Positions 9,650-18,303 are shown, counted from the first letter of the stretch. The stretch is 43,582 nt of DNA from JAAFJT01 sp043772905 (GCA_043772905.1 JAYVFS010000102.1:1-43582), one strand, 5' to 3'. A program made the numbers and translations. Notes: generated by a model from the letters alone, not told the origin.

Positions 9650-9682
9650 AATGGCGTTTGACTTTAGTAGTCAAACGCCATT
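9650..9682 (+). terminator. Hairpin terminator after the OmpA-family gene
   Basis: Perfect 14-bp stem AATGGCGTTTGACT / AGTCAAACGCCATT with a 5-base loop. It ends the plus-strand gene at 9630 and also lies just beyond the end of the possible minus-strand remnant at 9705, so it may serve both. Confidence 0.85.
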
Positions 9683-9704
9683 ACTTTATGTCATTTTGAA
9701 ATAG

Positions 9705-9923
9705 TTAAACTTCTAAAGTTATTTTGCTTGCCTCGCCTTGTACGTTTTTGTAGTCAAAACGGACAGCGTAATTGTCGCGTAATTGTTGTTTTCTCCATTG
9801 GCATGCTTTAAAAAAATAATGTGTAGGTTCCGCCTTGCCTATATTTAAGCTGCAAAAATTGCAGTCTGAGTTGTTTTTAAAAAAAAGATCAAAAAAAAAT
9901 GAGTTTTTTTTTGGCTTAAAAAT
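9705..9923 (-). pseudogene. Possible remnant of a small gene (no start codon)
   Basis: A minus-strand frame open for 72 codons between a stop at 9924-9926 and a stop at 9705-9707. The last ~50 residues look coding by codon choice: CNFCSLNIGKAEPTHYFFKA, then CQWRKQQLRDNYAVRF and a Glu/Lys-rich end. It has a Cys-x2-Cys pair. There is no ATG, GTG or TTG in the frame, and its 5' part consists of A/T homopolymer runs, so it may be a decayed gene or one whose N-terminus moved frame at the runs. I do not recognise the family. Confidence 0.35.
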
Positions 9924-10471
9924 TCAAATCAAAACCTAAAAATAGCCCCCCTCAGTAAATTCACTTTATGGATTGAATTTCCGACATCGAAATTGGTCGA
10001 AAAAATGAGAACGTTGTTCAACCAATCTTTGGTGTACGTCGAGCTACGAAAGTTTTCGTGCAACTTTACACGAGGGTATTGAGTCTATTAGTTGTCTTTA
10101 ATTTAGAGAGGGCAAAAGAGCCCTTTTCAAAATACTAAAAAGTGTATGCCGATTCAAGCAGTTCATATTCAATGAATTACTTCTTCAAAGGGTTTAAATG
10201 TTTATATGTTCAACGATTAATATAGCCTTTTGAATCCCTTGAAAATCGGTGGCATTTTAAAAAGACACTTCATTCATTGATTTTTAAAATTGTTAGACCG
10301 GCATTTTTCAATAGCTAAAAAATGCTCTCAATTGTGTGACATTAAAATTAAAGAATTTTAACTTTAACACGGTGCGAAAAAGAGCTTCAAAAACTTAACG
10401 GGAACTTAACTGTGGAAACATGTTTAAATCATTTTTTAAAAATAACTTTGCAGCGTGAACCAAATAAAATT
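9924..10471. other. Gene-poor spacer with several hairpins and one repeat copy
   Basis: No convincing gene. It holds a copy of the window-wide repeat at 9948-9956 (minus orientation), a hairpin AGGGC-AAAAGA-GCCCT followed by T4 near 10110-10130, a bulged long-range pairing of 10146-10158 with 10238-10255 (ATGCC, GATT, CAAG pair with CTTG, AATC, GGCAT), and a hairpin GCATTTTT / AAAAATGC near 10302-10324. A small structured RNA is possible, but I do not recognise 6S RNA, RNase P, tmRNA or a known riboswitch. Confidence 0.35.
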
Positions 10472-10502
10472 TTGAAATGTTCTATTGTTCGTTGTATCTT
10501 TG
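10472..10502 (+). promoter_or_regulatory. Bacteroidota-type sigma-ABfr promoter
   Basis: TTG at 10472-10474, a 20-base spacer, and TATCTTTG at 10495-10502, matching the phylum's -33 TTG / -7 TAnnTTTG pattern. It predicts a leader of about 115 bases for the secreted protein starting at 10626; the leader contains short inverted repeats (AGGT...ACCT and TAGTTTAAAAACTA). Confidence 0.75.
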
Positions 10503-10625
10503 CACCAGAATTGAGGTTGAAATGTTAAAATTTTGACCTAAACAAAATAAAATTCTGATTTTAGTAGTTAGTTTAAAAACTAAAATAATTCACTCGATTG
10601 TTTAACAATTTTAAATTTTTTAAAG

Positions 10626-11246
10626 ATGAAAACCCAATTGTTTTTTATTCTGATTTTAGCGGTTTCGCTATTCACAAACACCATTAAAGCCGAAAACGGC
10701 TCGTTCAGCTACGACCTTGGTGGTGGCACTAATGTAAGAATTTCTGCCATCGAAAATACAAAAGCTGTGGTCGTCAGCTTGACAAACGTTACAAATGAAG
10801 AAGTAACGATTGCACTTGAAGGAGATCAAGGAACACTTGTTACAGAAACAGTAAAAGGCACGCCTAATTACTGTAAAAAGTTCAACCTTATCAACCTCGA
10901 CAATGGTAGCTACAAAGTTATTATAACGAAAAAAGCTACTAAGACCGTTCAGCCGTTTGATTTGACAAACCAAAGCGTTGTTTTGTTTGAAACGGCGCGT
11001 AAAGAGTTGTTTCAACCTTCGTTCAATCAAGTTGGCACGAAACTGGACGTTAACGTTATGTTGGGGAGATACTCCAACATTAAAGTTAATATCTACGACA
11101 ACGAAGGTCATATTGTTTATGACGACATCAATTATGTTGTTATGCTTTTGCACAAACGTTATGATTTGTCGAAATTGCCTTCTGGTGGGTATGTCGTTGA
11201 AGTGATTGCGGGTGATGAAACCCAATATTCGACGATTACGCTCTGA
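10626..11246 (+). CDS. Small secreted beta-rich protein
   Basis: A 206-residue protein with a clear signal peptide (MKTQLFFILILAVSLFTNTIKA). The mature part looks like two short beta-sandwich modules, each ending in a strand pattern such as NGSYKVIITKK (about residue 95) and SGGYVVEVIAGDETQYSTITL-like at the C-terminus; this resembles the last part of Por/T9SS sorting domains or DUF3244-type secreted proteins. I cannot name the family. It is a single-gene unit: a strong promoter at 10472 and a perfect terminator at 11294 enclose it, which suggests high, independent expression. It contains no copy of the window-wide repeat. Confidence 0.82.
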   Translation: MKTQLFFILILAVSLFTNTIKAENGSFSYDLGGGTNVRISAIENTKAVVVSLTNVTNEEVTIALEGDQGTLVTETVKGTPNYCKKFNLINLDNGSYKVIITKKATKTVQPFDLTNQSVVLFETARKELFQPSFNQVGTKLDVNVMLGRYSNIKVNIYDNEGHIVYDDINYVVMLLHKRYDLSKLPSGGYVVEVIAGDETQYSTITL

Positions 11247-11293
11247 GAAGTTTGATTAAAATGTAATTTGATTTTAGATGAATGAAGTATGAG

Positions 11294-11326
11294 ACCTGTC
11301 CCGATACATTGGGACAGGTTTTTTTG
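11294..11326 (+). terminator. Rho-independent terminator
   Basis: Stem ACCTGTCCC / GGGACAGGT with a short loop followed by a run of seven T. It closes the transcription unit of the secreted protein at 10626-11246. Confidence 0.92.
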
Positions 11327-11410
11327 TTTCTATTTCAATCCTTTGAAATTCTGAAAAAATAAATTATCAAAATCTATTTTGCAAGCTATTGAAAATCAAC
11401 GTTTTGTAGA

Positions 11411-11445
11411 TTTATCATTCATCAATTATCATTCTTCATTTCCTT
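11411..11445. repeat. Short heptamer array (ATCATTC family), one arm only
   Basis: TTATCATTCATCAATTATC followed by ATTCTTCATT, in 7-base phase with the arrays at 2862 and 4210. Only the ATCATT-type arm is present. It lies between a terminator and the type I secretion operon. Confidence 0.5.
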
Positions 11446-11520
11446 ATGACAATTTTTTGACACCTTTGGTGAACAATTATTGACGTAATATTGTCTTTCA
11501 ATATTGATAGTAATGCTATC

Positions 11521-13290
11521 ATGCAGATAACATTAACAAAAATCAACAATACAGTGACTATTCAACCGACATTAACGACGCTCCAACGTTTTTTCAGAAT
11601 TTTACATACCGACCGAAAGGAAATAGGTTATATATATGTGTATGCCATTTTTGCGGGTCTCATCAACCTGACTTTACCGCTCGGTATTCAAGCGATTCTC
11701 AATATCATTCAAGGCGGTGCCGTTTCGTCGTCTTGGTGGTTGTTGATTGTAGGTGTCACATTGGGTACTTTTTTTGCAGGTTTGCTTGTTGTGATGCAAA
11801 TGACGGTCAGCGAAACCTTACAACGACGTTTGTTCACGCGTGTCTCATTCGATTTCGCAAAACGATTACCTAATTTGCACACAGAAGCGGTCAGAAATGA
11901 GCATTTACCAGAAGTAGCGAATCGCTTTTTTGACACTTTGACATTGCAAAAAGGCTTACCAAAACTACTTATTGACTTGTCAACCGCTCTGATGCAGATT
12001 GTTTTTGGGCTTTTGTTGCTCTCATTTTATCACCCACTTTTTATCTTTTTTGGCTTTTTATTATTGATTCTACTCATTCTTATTTTTCGTTTTACGGGCC
12101 CCACAGGGCTTGACACGAGTTTAAAAGAATCAAAATACAAGTATAAAGTCGCTTATTGGCTCGAAGAAATTGCTCGAACCCTCCAAACATTCAAATTGGC
12201 AGGCACTTCGGACCTTCCCCTCAGTAAAACCGATGAATATGTGAGCAATTACCTCGATGCGAAACGCAAGCACTTTCGTATTTTGCTTATTCAATATGGG
12301 AGTATCGTGGGTTTCAAAACACTTATTACCTTTGCCTTACTGTCATTGGGGGGGTGGTTAGTTATCAACAACCAAATCAATGTAGGTCAATTCGTTGCGG
12401 CAGAAATCATTATCATCATGATATTGGGTTCTTCTGAAAAAATGATAGTCACCATGGATACCGTTTATGATGTTCTAACGGCGATTGAAAAGATTGGTGC
12501 GGTCACCGATCTACCCCTTGAAAACGAGGATGGCGTGAATTTCTCAGAAATGAATAATGGGCAAGGCATAAAATTAGACATTAAAGACCTCAGTTACCAT
12601 TTTGGTGACTCTTCTAAACCTGTACTGAGGGGTATCAATCTGAGTATTGCATCTGGTGAAAGGCTGTGCATAGCGGGCTATAATGCCTCTGGAAAAACGA
12701 CGTTGATTCAGATAATATCTTGTTTTTTATCCGATTTCAAGGGTGCTGTCCTTTATAATGGTGTACCACGCAACAATTTTAACCAAACCTCGCTCCGAAG
12801 TGCCATTGGTGATTATTCTGTTCAGGAAGATATTTTTAAAGGTACAATACATGATAATATTGCACTCGGCTATACCCATATCCGTTTCGAGGACATTGTT
12901 AAAACCTGTGAAGCCGTAGGTCTCATGGGTTTTATTCGTTCTTTGCCGCAAGGTTTTGACACCTTTTTGCTGCCAGCCGGTAAGACGCTTCCACGAAGCA
13001 TCATTTCAAAAATAATTTTAGCTAGAGGTATTCTCAATAATCCACAACTCCTTGCTATTGAAGAACTTATGGCGAATTTAGAATATGCTGACCGTATTCG
13101 TATATCTGACTTATTGACCGATAAATCGCAAAAATGGACACTGATAGCCGTAACAGACGACCCTGTTTTAGCATCACGTTGCGACCGCATCGTTTTGATG
13201 AAAGAAGGGCAAATAATCGAAGAAGGCACTTTTGAGCAAATCCAAAAATCTATTCATTTCAATAAAATATTCAAAACGTTTAAGGAATGA
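11521..13290 (+). CDS. Type I secretion ABC transporter (permease-ATPase fusion) with degenerate ATPase motifs
   Basis: First gene of a type I secretion operon. I prefer the ATG at 11521 (589 residues); an in-frame TTG at 11491 would add ten residues. Residues 1-310 form the six-helix transmembrane domain (for example IYVYAIFAGLINLTLPLGI) with no peptidase domain. The nucleotide-binding domain starts near 345: A-loop Tyr in DLSYHFG, Walker A GYNASGKTT near 386, and a Q-loop SVQEDIFKGTI. Oddly, the LSGGQ signature is replaced by LPRSI (near 489), Walker B reads LLAIEE with Glu for the usual Asp, the D-loop is ANLE, and the switch His is missing in AVTDDPVLASR. The family normally exports proteins with partners HlyD and TolC, both encoded next. 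It may hydrolyse ATP poorly or act with another half-transporter. Window-wide repeats are at 12217 (antisense) and 12624 (sense, LRG). Confidence 0.9.
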   Translation: MQITLTKINNTVTIQPTLTTLQRFFRILHTDRKEIGYIYVYAIFAGLINLTLPLGIQAILNIIQGGAVSSSWWLLIVGVTLGTFFAGLLVVMQMTVSETLQRRLFTRVSFDFAKRLPNLHTEAVRNEHLPEVANRFFDTLTLQKGLPKLLIDLSTALMQIVFGLLLLSFYHPLFIFFGFLLLILLILIFRFTGPTGLDTSLKESKYKYKVAYWLEEIARTLQTFKLAGTSDLPLSKTDEYVSNYLDAKRKHFRILLIQYGSIVGFKTLITFALLSLGGWLVINNQINVGQFVAAEIIIIMILGSSEKMIVTMDTVYDVLTAIEKIGAVTDLPLENEDGVNFSEMNNGQGIKLDIKDLSYHFGDSSKPVLRGINLSIASGERLCIAGYNASGKTTLIQIISCFLSDFKGAVLYNGVPRNNFNQTSLRSAIGDYSVQEDIFKGTIHDNIALGYTHIRFEDIVKTCEAVGLMGFIRSLPQGFDTFLLPAGKTLPRSIISKIILARGILNNPQLLAIEELMANLEYADRIRISDLLTDKSQKWTLIAVTDDPVLASRCDRIVLMKEGQIIEEGTFEQIQKSIHFNKIFKTFKE

Positions 13291-13372
13291 TGAATGATAA
13301 AGTATGAATGATGAATTCTTTCACACTTCATTGTTCATCATTAAATGATTCACCACTCACCATTCACCATTA
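13289..13372. repeat. Heptamer array between ABC and HlyD genes
   Basis: Left part GATGAATGATAAAGTATGAA and GATGAAT, right part ATTCACCACTCACCATTCAC with further ATCATTAA units. The two arms are partly complementary, again as 7-base steps. It fills most of the spacer inside an operon, so it does not have to be a full terminator; it could adjust expression or mRNA stability. Confidence 0.6.
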
Positions 13373-13381
13373 AAAAAACTC

Positions 13382-14725
13382 ATGCTCAATATATCTGAAA
13401 ATCAAGTTCAAATTGATAAATCAAAATATAAAGCTTTTGAAAAAACGCATCTTATACGGGCGCACATCTTGTTCCGTCGCTGGATATTTGCGCTTTTGAT
13501 TATCAATATCGTGTTATTGTTCATGCCTTGGACGCAAAACATACGTGCAAAAGGCGTTGTCACAACGCTGTCGCCAGAGCATCGTCCACAAACCATTAAT
13601 ACTGTTATTGCAGGTCAAATCGAAAAATGGTATGTTCGTGAAGGGCAATTGGTGAAAAAAGGGGATACCATCGTCAAAATTACAGAGACTAAAACAGATT
13701 ATTTCGACCCTCAACTACTCCAACGCACACAAGCACAAGTTGATGCAAAATCAAGTTCAGTTTTGAGTTATAATTCAAAAGCCAATGCATTACAGCAGCA
13801 AATTGCCCAAACTTTACAAGAATTGCAGTTTAAAAAAGACCAATTACAGAACAAAATAGAGCAAAATAAACTTAAAATCGAAGCAAATCGCAACAAAATG
13901 GTTGCAGCAGAAAAGGATTTTGAAAACGAAAAAATTCAAACCATCCGTACAGAAGAGCTTTACAAACAAGGCTTAAAATCACTTACCGACCTCGAAAACA
14001 AACGTTTGAAGGTGCAACAAACTCAAGCCAAACAAATCGAAGCGCAAAACGAATATGCTCAAACCATTCAAGAATTGGACAATTTGGCGTTTCAACTGAG
14101 GGGGGCAGACAGTGAATATCGTGGTAAAATTGCAAAGACAGAAAGTGAGCGCTTCAGCACCATTTCTGATGGTTTGGAAGCTGAAGCCAACGTAAGTAAA
14201 TTGAAAAATCAGTATGCGAACTACGAAGCGCGGTCAAAATTCTACTATATTCTTGCTCCACAAGATTGTTACATCACTCAAGCACAGACGGTGGGCATTG
14301 GTGAAACAGTGAAAGAAGGCGATGCCATCGTCAGTATTGTGCCCGAAAAAATGAATTTAGCTGTCGAAATTTTCATAAAACCCATTGATTTGCCTTTGGT
14401 AAAACTCGGTAAGCCAGTCCGCTTTATTTTTGATGGCTGGCCCGCTTTTGTTTTTTCAGGTTGGCCCAATGCTTCATTTGGTACATACAGCGGACGTATT
14501 GCGGCTATTGATAATGTTGCTAATGCTAAGGGAAAATACCGCTTACTCGTCGCTCCCGATGCCGATGCACCTGCTTGGCCCGAAGCCTTGCGTCCTGGCG
14601 GTGGTGCTGAAAGTTTTACCTTACTCAAAGACGTAGCTGTATGGTATGAGTTGTGGCGACAGTTGAATGGCTTTCCACCAGAGTATTATCAAGAGTTTGG
14701 GAAAGAAGAAACAAAGAAAAAATAA
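13382..14725 (+). CDS. HlyD-family membrane fusion protein of a type I secretion system
   Basis: A 447-residue inner-membrane adaptor. One transmembrane segment lies at about residues 33-52 (FALLIINIVLLFMPWTQNI), after a short cytoplasmic N-terminus. It is followed by a lipoyl-like half (IAGQIEKWYVREGQLVKKGD), a long alpha-helical hairpin of about 110-290 (rich in Gln, Lys and Glu, coiled coil), the second lipoyl half (APQDCYITQAQTVGIGETVK) and a beta-barrel domain. It connects the ABC exporter at 11521 to the TolC-like channel at 14834. The product could pass small proteins or peptides, but no obvious RTX substrate is encoded nearby. A window-wide repeat copy at 14095 encodes LRG in the helical hairpin. 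Confidence 0.92.
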   Translation: MLNISENQVQIDKSKYKAFEKTHLIRAHILFRRWIFALLIINIVLLFMPWTQNIRAKGVVTTLSPEHRPQTINTVIAGQIEKWYVREGQLVKKGDTIVKITETKTDYFDPQLLQRTQAQVDAKSSSVLSYNSKANALQQQIAQTLQELQFKKDQLQNKIEQNKLKIEANRNKMVAAEKDFENEKIQTIRTEELYKQGLKSLTDLENKRLKVQQTQAKQIEAQNEYAQTIQELDNLAFQLRGADSEYRGKIAKTESERFSTISDGLEAEANVSKLKNQYANYEARSKFYYILAPQDCYITQAQTVGIGETVKEGDAIVSIVPEKMNLAVEIFIKPIDLPLVKLGKPVRFIFDGWPAFVFSGWPNASFGTYSGRIAAIDNVANAKGKYRLLVAPDADAPAWPEALRPGGGAESFTLLKDVAVWYELWRQLNGFPPEYYQEFGKEETKKK

Positions 14726-14738
14726 CCCTTCATTACTA

Positions 14739-14813
14739 GCCCTGAAAGGGCGAAATGGAATAGCATAGGGTAACGCCCTATGAAAACGTTAAAACATAGG
14801 GTAACGCCCTATG
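14739..14813. repeat. REP-like palindromes: GCCCTgaaAGGGC and a 31-bp unit in two copies
   Basis: The HlyD-TolC spacer has a small hairpin at 14739-14751 and two direct copies, 31 bases apart, of a palindrome CATAGGGTAACGCCCTATG (14764-14782 and 14795-14813), each followed by AAAAC. Two identical hairpins in tandem inside an operon look like REP/BIME-type elements. An ATG at 14780 lies within the first palindrome and is therefore a poor candidate for the tolC start. Confidence 0.75.
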
Positions 14814-14833
14814 AAAACAATAAAAATAATTAC

Positions 14834-16240
14834 ATGAGAGTATTCATAATATTCATTTCATTCATTTTCATACATTTAAAAACGAATGCTCAACAGCCGG
14901 ACAGCGTTTTGACTTTACCCGATTTCTTGAAATTAGTGGAACAAAACCACCCAACGACTAAAAGAGGTGTATTATTAAACCGCATGGCGGATGCCGAAAT
15001 TCTTTCTTCTAAAGGTGGTTTTGATCCAAAGGCTTATGGTGATTATGAGCAGAAATTCTTTAAAAATCAAAAATATTTTGGCTACGGTGAGTATGGTGTC
15101 AAAGTGCCTACATCGTTTTATGGCTTAGAAATTAAAGCCGCATATAATACAACAGAAGGAAATTTCATTAACCCTGCCGACAAATTACCGCAAGTTGGGC
15201 AAACGGTTTTGGGTGTATCTTTCCCTGTTTTGCAAGGTTTTAAAATTGACGAAAGACGTGGAAATAGAGATAAAGCCAAACAATCGCAAGGTTTAAATCA
15301 AGCAGAACGGGCAGCTTTATTGAACGATTTAGCACTCGAAGCGACAACGGTTTATTGGAAATGGGTTTTTGCATACCAACAAAAAACGATTTTTCAACAA
15401 GCGTTAAGTATTGCAGAACAACGTTTTGAGGGAATAAAAAAATCTTTTGACTTAGGAGACCGTATGGCAATGGATACTTTAGAATCTTGGACTCAAGTTC
15501 AAGACCGTCAACTCCAATACAATGAGGTACAAATGGATTTTAGGGAAGCAACCTTGAAACTCAATAATTTTTTATGGAGCGATACAGCAAACAAACAAAT
15601 CGCTTTTGACAACCTAAAACCGCAAAACTTTGAAAAAATAGACCCCCTCAGTATAACACCTATTTCATCGGAACAAAAGCAGTTTTTTTTACAAAATATC
15701 ACTCAAACACATCCTTTACTGAGGGGGTATAATTTCAAATTAGCACAATTGGATATTGATAAACAACTGAAACGTGAGAAGTTAAAGCCAAAACTTAATC
15801 TCAATTATAATTTTTTAGGAAATGGTTTTGCATTCAATAATGTTTTTACGGACAACTACAAATGGGGTATTCAATTCAGTACTTCAACCCTTTTTAGAAC
15901 AGAGCGTGGCGATGTACAAATGGCAGAACTTAAAATCGAAAACACACGCCTTTTTCAAGAACAAAAACAACGTGAATTGGAGAATAAACTGCAATTAGCA
16001 TTTCGAAATGCTGAAAACATTCAAGCCCAAATACAGATTCAAAATCAATCTGTTACGAATTTTGATAAATTATTATCTCTTGAAAATACCCGTTTTCAAC
16101 TTGGCGAAAGCTCGTTTTTTCTCATCAACAGCCGTGAAACAAAGTTTTTAGAAGCACAAATAAAACAAGCTAAATTAGTAACGGAATTGAATATTGCTCG
16201 TGCCACTACGACTTGGGCGACTGGATTTTTAGGTTTCTAA
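14834..16240 (+). CDS. TolC-family outer-membrane efflux/secretion channel
   Basis: A 468-residue protein from the ATG at 14834, chosen because it directly begins a signal peptide (MRVFIIFISFIFIHLKTNAQ); the in-frame ATG at 14780 sits in a palindromic repeat. The mature protein has the TolC (OEP) layout: two related halves of long helices, with DFLKLVEQNHPTTKRGVLL near the N-terminus and LLSLENTRFQLGESSFFLIN near the C-terminus, the second being the typical helix before the final strand. It is the outer-membrane partner of the ABC and HlyD proteins upstream. Two window-wide repeat copies lie only 74 bases apart in opposite orientation (15644 and 15718), encoding DPLSI and LLRGY. Confidence 0.9.
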   Translation: MRVFIIFISFIFIHLKTNAQQPDSVLTLPDFLKLVEQNHPTTKRGVLLNRMADAEILSSKGGFDPKAYGDYEQKFFKNQKYFGYGEYGVKVPTSFYGLEIKAAYNTTEGNFINPADKLPQVGQTVLGVSFPVLQGFKIDERRGNRDKAKQSQGLNQAERAALLNDLALEATTVYWKWVFAYQQKTIFQQALSIAEQRFEGIKKSFDLGDRMAMDTLESWTQVQDRQLQYNEVQMDFREATLKLNNFLWSDTANKQIAFDNLKPQNFEKIDPLSITPISSEQKQFFLQNITQTHPLLRGYNFKLAQLDIDKQLKREKLKPKLNLNYNFLGNGFAFNNVFTDNYKWGIQFSTSTLFRTERGDVQMAELKIENTRLFQEQKQRELENKLQLAFRNAENIQAQIQIQNQSVTNFDKLLSLENTRFQLGESSFFLINSRETKFLEAQIKQAKLVTELNIARATTTWATGFLGF

Positions 16241-16275
16241 TATGGCTATAAATATTTGACTACCAACGTTTTAAA

Positions 16276-16312
16276 AAATCACCATTTACCATTCCCGATT
16301 CACCATTACTTT
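16276..16312. repeat. Short heptamer array (ACCATTC/ACCATTT)
   Basis: Series ACCATTT, ACCATTC, (CCGATTC), ACCATTA in 7-base steps, one arm only, directly upstream of dnaG. It overlaps the region where the dnaG promoter should be. Confidence 0.5.
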
Positions 16313-16328
16313 TTACTAACTTCGCCCA

Positions 16329-18302
16329 ATGATTACGCAAAAAACAGTACAAGAGATACTTACAGTCGTCCGCATCGAAGATATTGTCGGCGATTTTGTT
16401 ACCCTCAAACGCAAAGGGGCGAATATGGGCGGCTTGTGTCCATTCCACAATGAAAAAACGCCTTCGTTCAATGTCAATCCTGTTCGCAATATTTTTAAAT
16501 GTTTTGGCTGTGGTGAAGGCGGCGATTCTGTCTCCTTTTTGATGAAACATGAAAATATCAGCTATCCAGAGGCATTGCGTTACATCGCTAAAAAATACAA
16601 TATTGCTGTTGAAGAAACAGAAGTTTCAAAGGAAGTGATTCAAGAAAAGCAGTTGGCAGATGCGCTTTACATCGTCAATGAACGTGCTTTGAAGTTTTAT
16701 CAAGACCAACTTTTTGAGACAGATAAAGGCAAAAGTATTGGGCTTCAATACTTTAAGCAACGGGGTTTTCGGGAGGAAACGATTCGCAAATGGGGTTTGG
16801 GATTTGCACCTGAATACCGTGATGTGCTGACAAAAACGCTTGTTACTGAGGGGTATTCGATTGAAAATTTGCGAAAAGTTGGCTTAACTTCTTCTTATGA
16901 CAACGATTTTTTCAGAGGTCGTGTCATGTTTTCTATTCAAGGCTTATCAGGCAAACCCATAGCTTTTGCAGGGCGTATCATGCAAACCGATGCCAAAGCA
17001 CCGAAATATATCAACTCGCCAGAAACCGAAATTTACTTAAAAAGTAAGGTTCTTTACGGCTTGTATCATGCCCGTAAAATGATTCAAAAAAATGATGAAT
17101 GTATTCTTTGTGAAGGTTACACAGACGTTATTTCGTTGCATCAAGCGGGTATTGAAAATGTGGTGGCAAGTTCTGGTACGTCATTGACGACGGAGCAAAT
17201 CCGTTTGGTTAAACGTTTTACGCCAAACATAAAAATTATATATGATGGTGATGCAGCAGGCATAAAAGCTGCTATTCGCGGTTTAGATTTGGTTTTGGAA
17301 GAAGATATGAACGTCAAAATCGTTCTTTTACCCAACAAAGAAGACCCTGACAGTTACGTTCAAAACGTTGGTGCAACGGCTTTTTTAGAGTATATTGACA
17401 AGGAAGCGAAGGATTTTATCTTTTTCAAAACTCAAATTTTACTCGAAGAAGCGGCGGGCGACCCCATCAAAAAATCTAAATTGGTCAAAGACATTGTGGC
17501 GAGTATTGCTAAAATTCCTGACCCCGTCAAACGGCAATTGTACATCAGAGAATGTGCCGCTTTGATGCGTGTTGAAGAAGCGATTTTGGTAGGTGAAACA
17601 GGAAAATTGATTCGCAAAGGGATGGATGAGAAGAAGGCAGGACGTGCAGCACCGCCCCCCTCAGTATCCGACGAAGCAGGACAACCAACTGACAATCAAA
17701 AAGTTATAGAAGAAACGTTTGGTGAAAAAAAACCACAAAGCCAAATAAATAACAATAGCGATTTTCAAGAACGAGATGTTGCTCGTATCGTTGTTTTATT
17801 TGGAGGGGAAATGTTAAATGCTGAAAGTGAAATAACTGTAGCTGATTACGTTTTATCAGATATTGAGGAACTGTTGAATAATATTGATGATAAGATATCG
17901 AAAAAGATTTTTTTAGACACATTAAGTAATGTAAAGAAAAAAGAAAAAATTACACATCAATTTTTTTTGCAGCACTCTGATAAAGATGTTCGTGATTTTG
18001 CAGTTAATGTTCTTAGTACACCTTTTTTGTACTCAGATAATTGGGAAAACAAATATAATCGTCAACTTGAAACTCAAAATATGCCTGATTTAAATTTTGA
18101 AAAAGATACTCTTTATGCTCTTAGGAGATTTAAATTAGTGCAAATTGATAAATTTATTCAAATTGTTCATATTGAAATAGGAAAGGCTAATCAGAGTAAT
18201 AATAAAGATGATGACGCAAAGTGGGTGAAAATCTATATGAAATATAAGCAGATGCATAGTCAGTTGGCAAAAGAATTAAATACAGTAGTTTTTAGAAATT
18301 GA
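16329..18302 (+). CDS. dnaG: DNA primase
   Basis: A 657-residue primase that makes RNA primers at the replication fork. The N-terminal CHC2 zinc finger (residues ~38-65) shows GGLCPFHNEKTPSFNV and FKCFGCGEGGDSVSFL. The RNA polymerase/TOPRIM region has ILCEGYTDVISLHQAG (near 256) and IIYDGDAAGIKAA (near 308), with the acidic metal-binding residues. A Pro/Gly-rich linker lies at about 435-465. The C-terminal part from about residue 458 (17700 on) is clearly more AT-rich than the first two thirds, and the gene is followed by a relic of a second version of its own 3' end. TAACTTCG at 16317-16324 could be a -7 element almost touching the ATG. Window-wide repeats: 16845 (TEG) and 17657 (PPPSV, in the linker). 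Confidence 0.95.
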   Translation: MITQKTVQEILTVVRIEDIVGDFVTLKRKGANMGGLCPFHNEKTPSFNVNPVRNIFKCFGCGEGGDSVSFLMKHENISYPEALRYIAKKYNIAVEETEVSKEVIQEKQLADALYIVNERALKFYQDQLFETDKGKSIGLQYFKQRGFREETIRKWGLGFAPEYRDVLTKTLVTEGYSIENLRKVGLTSSYDNDFFRGRVMFSIQGLSGKPIAFAGRIMQTDAKAPKYINSPETEIYLKSKVLYGLYHARKMIQKNDECILCEGYTDVISLHQAGIENVVASSGTSLTTEQIRLVKRFTPNIKIIYDGDAAGIKAAIRGLDLVLEEDMNVKIVLLPNKEDPDSYVQNVGATAFLEYIDKEAKDFIFFKTQILLEEAAGDPIKKSKLVKDIVASIAKIPDPVKRQLYIRECAALMRVEEAILVGETGKLIRKGMDEKKAGRAAPPPSVSDEAGQPTDNQKVIEETFGEKKPQSQINNNSDFQERDVARIVVLFGGEMLNAESEITVADYVLSDIEELLNNIDDKISKKIFLDTLSNVKKKEKITHQFFLQHSDKDVRDFAVNVLSTPFLYSDNWENKYNRQLETQNMPDLNFEKDTLYALRRFKLVQIDKFIQIVHIEIGKANQSNNKDDDAKWVKIYMKYKQMHSQLAKELNTVVFRN

Positions 18303-18303
18303 C

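Noticed and set aside
9631..10625. tRNA, rRNA or a known riboswitch in the long spacer
   Set aside because: I found no cloverleaf, no conserved rRNA words and no recognisable riboswitch core.
14780..14833. Earlier in-frame ATG for the TolC-family gene
   Set aside because: It lies inside a REP-like palindrome and puts 18 polar residues before the signal peptide.
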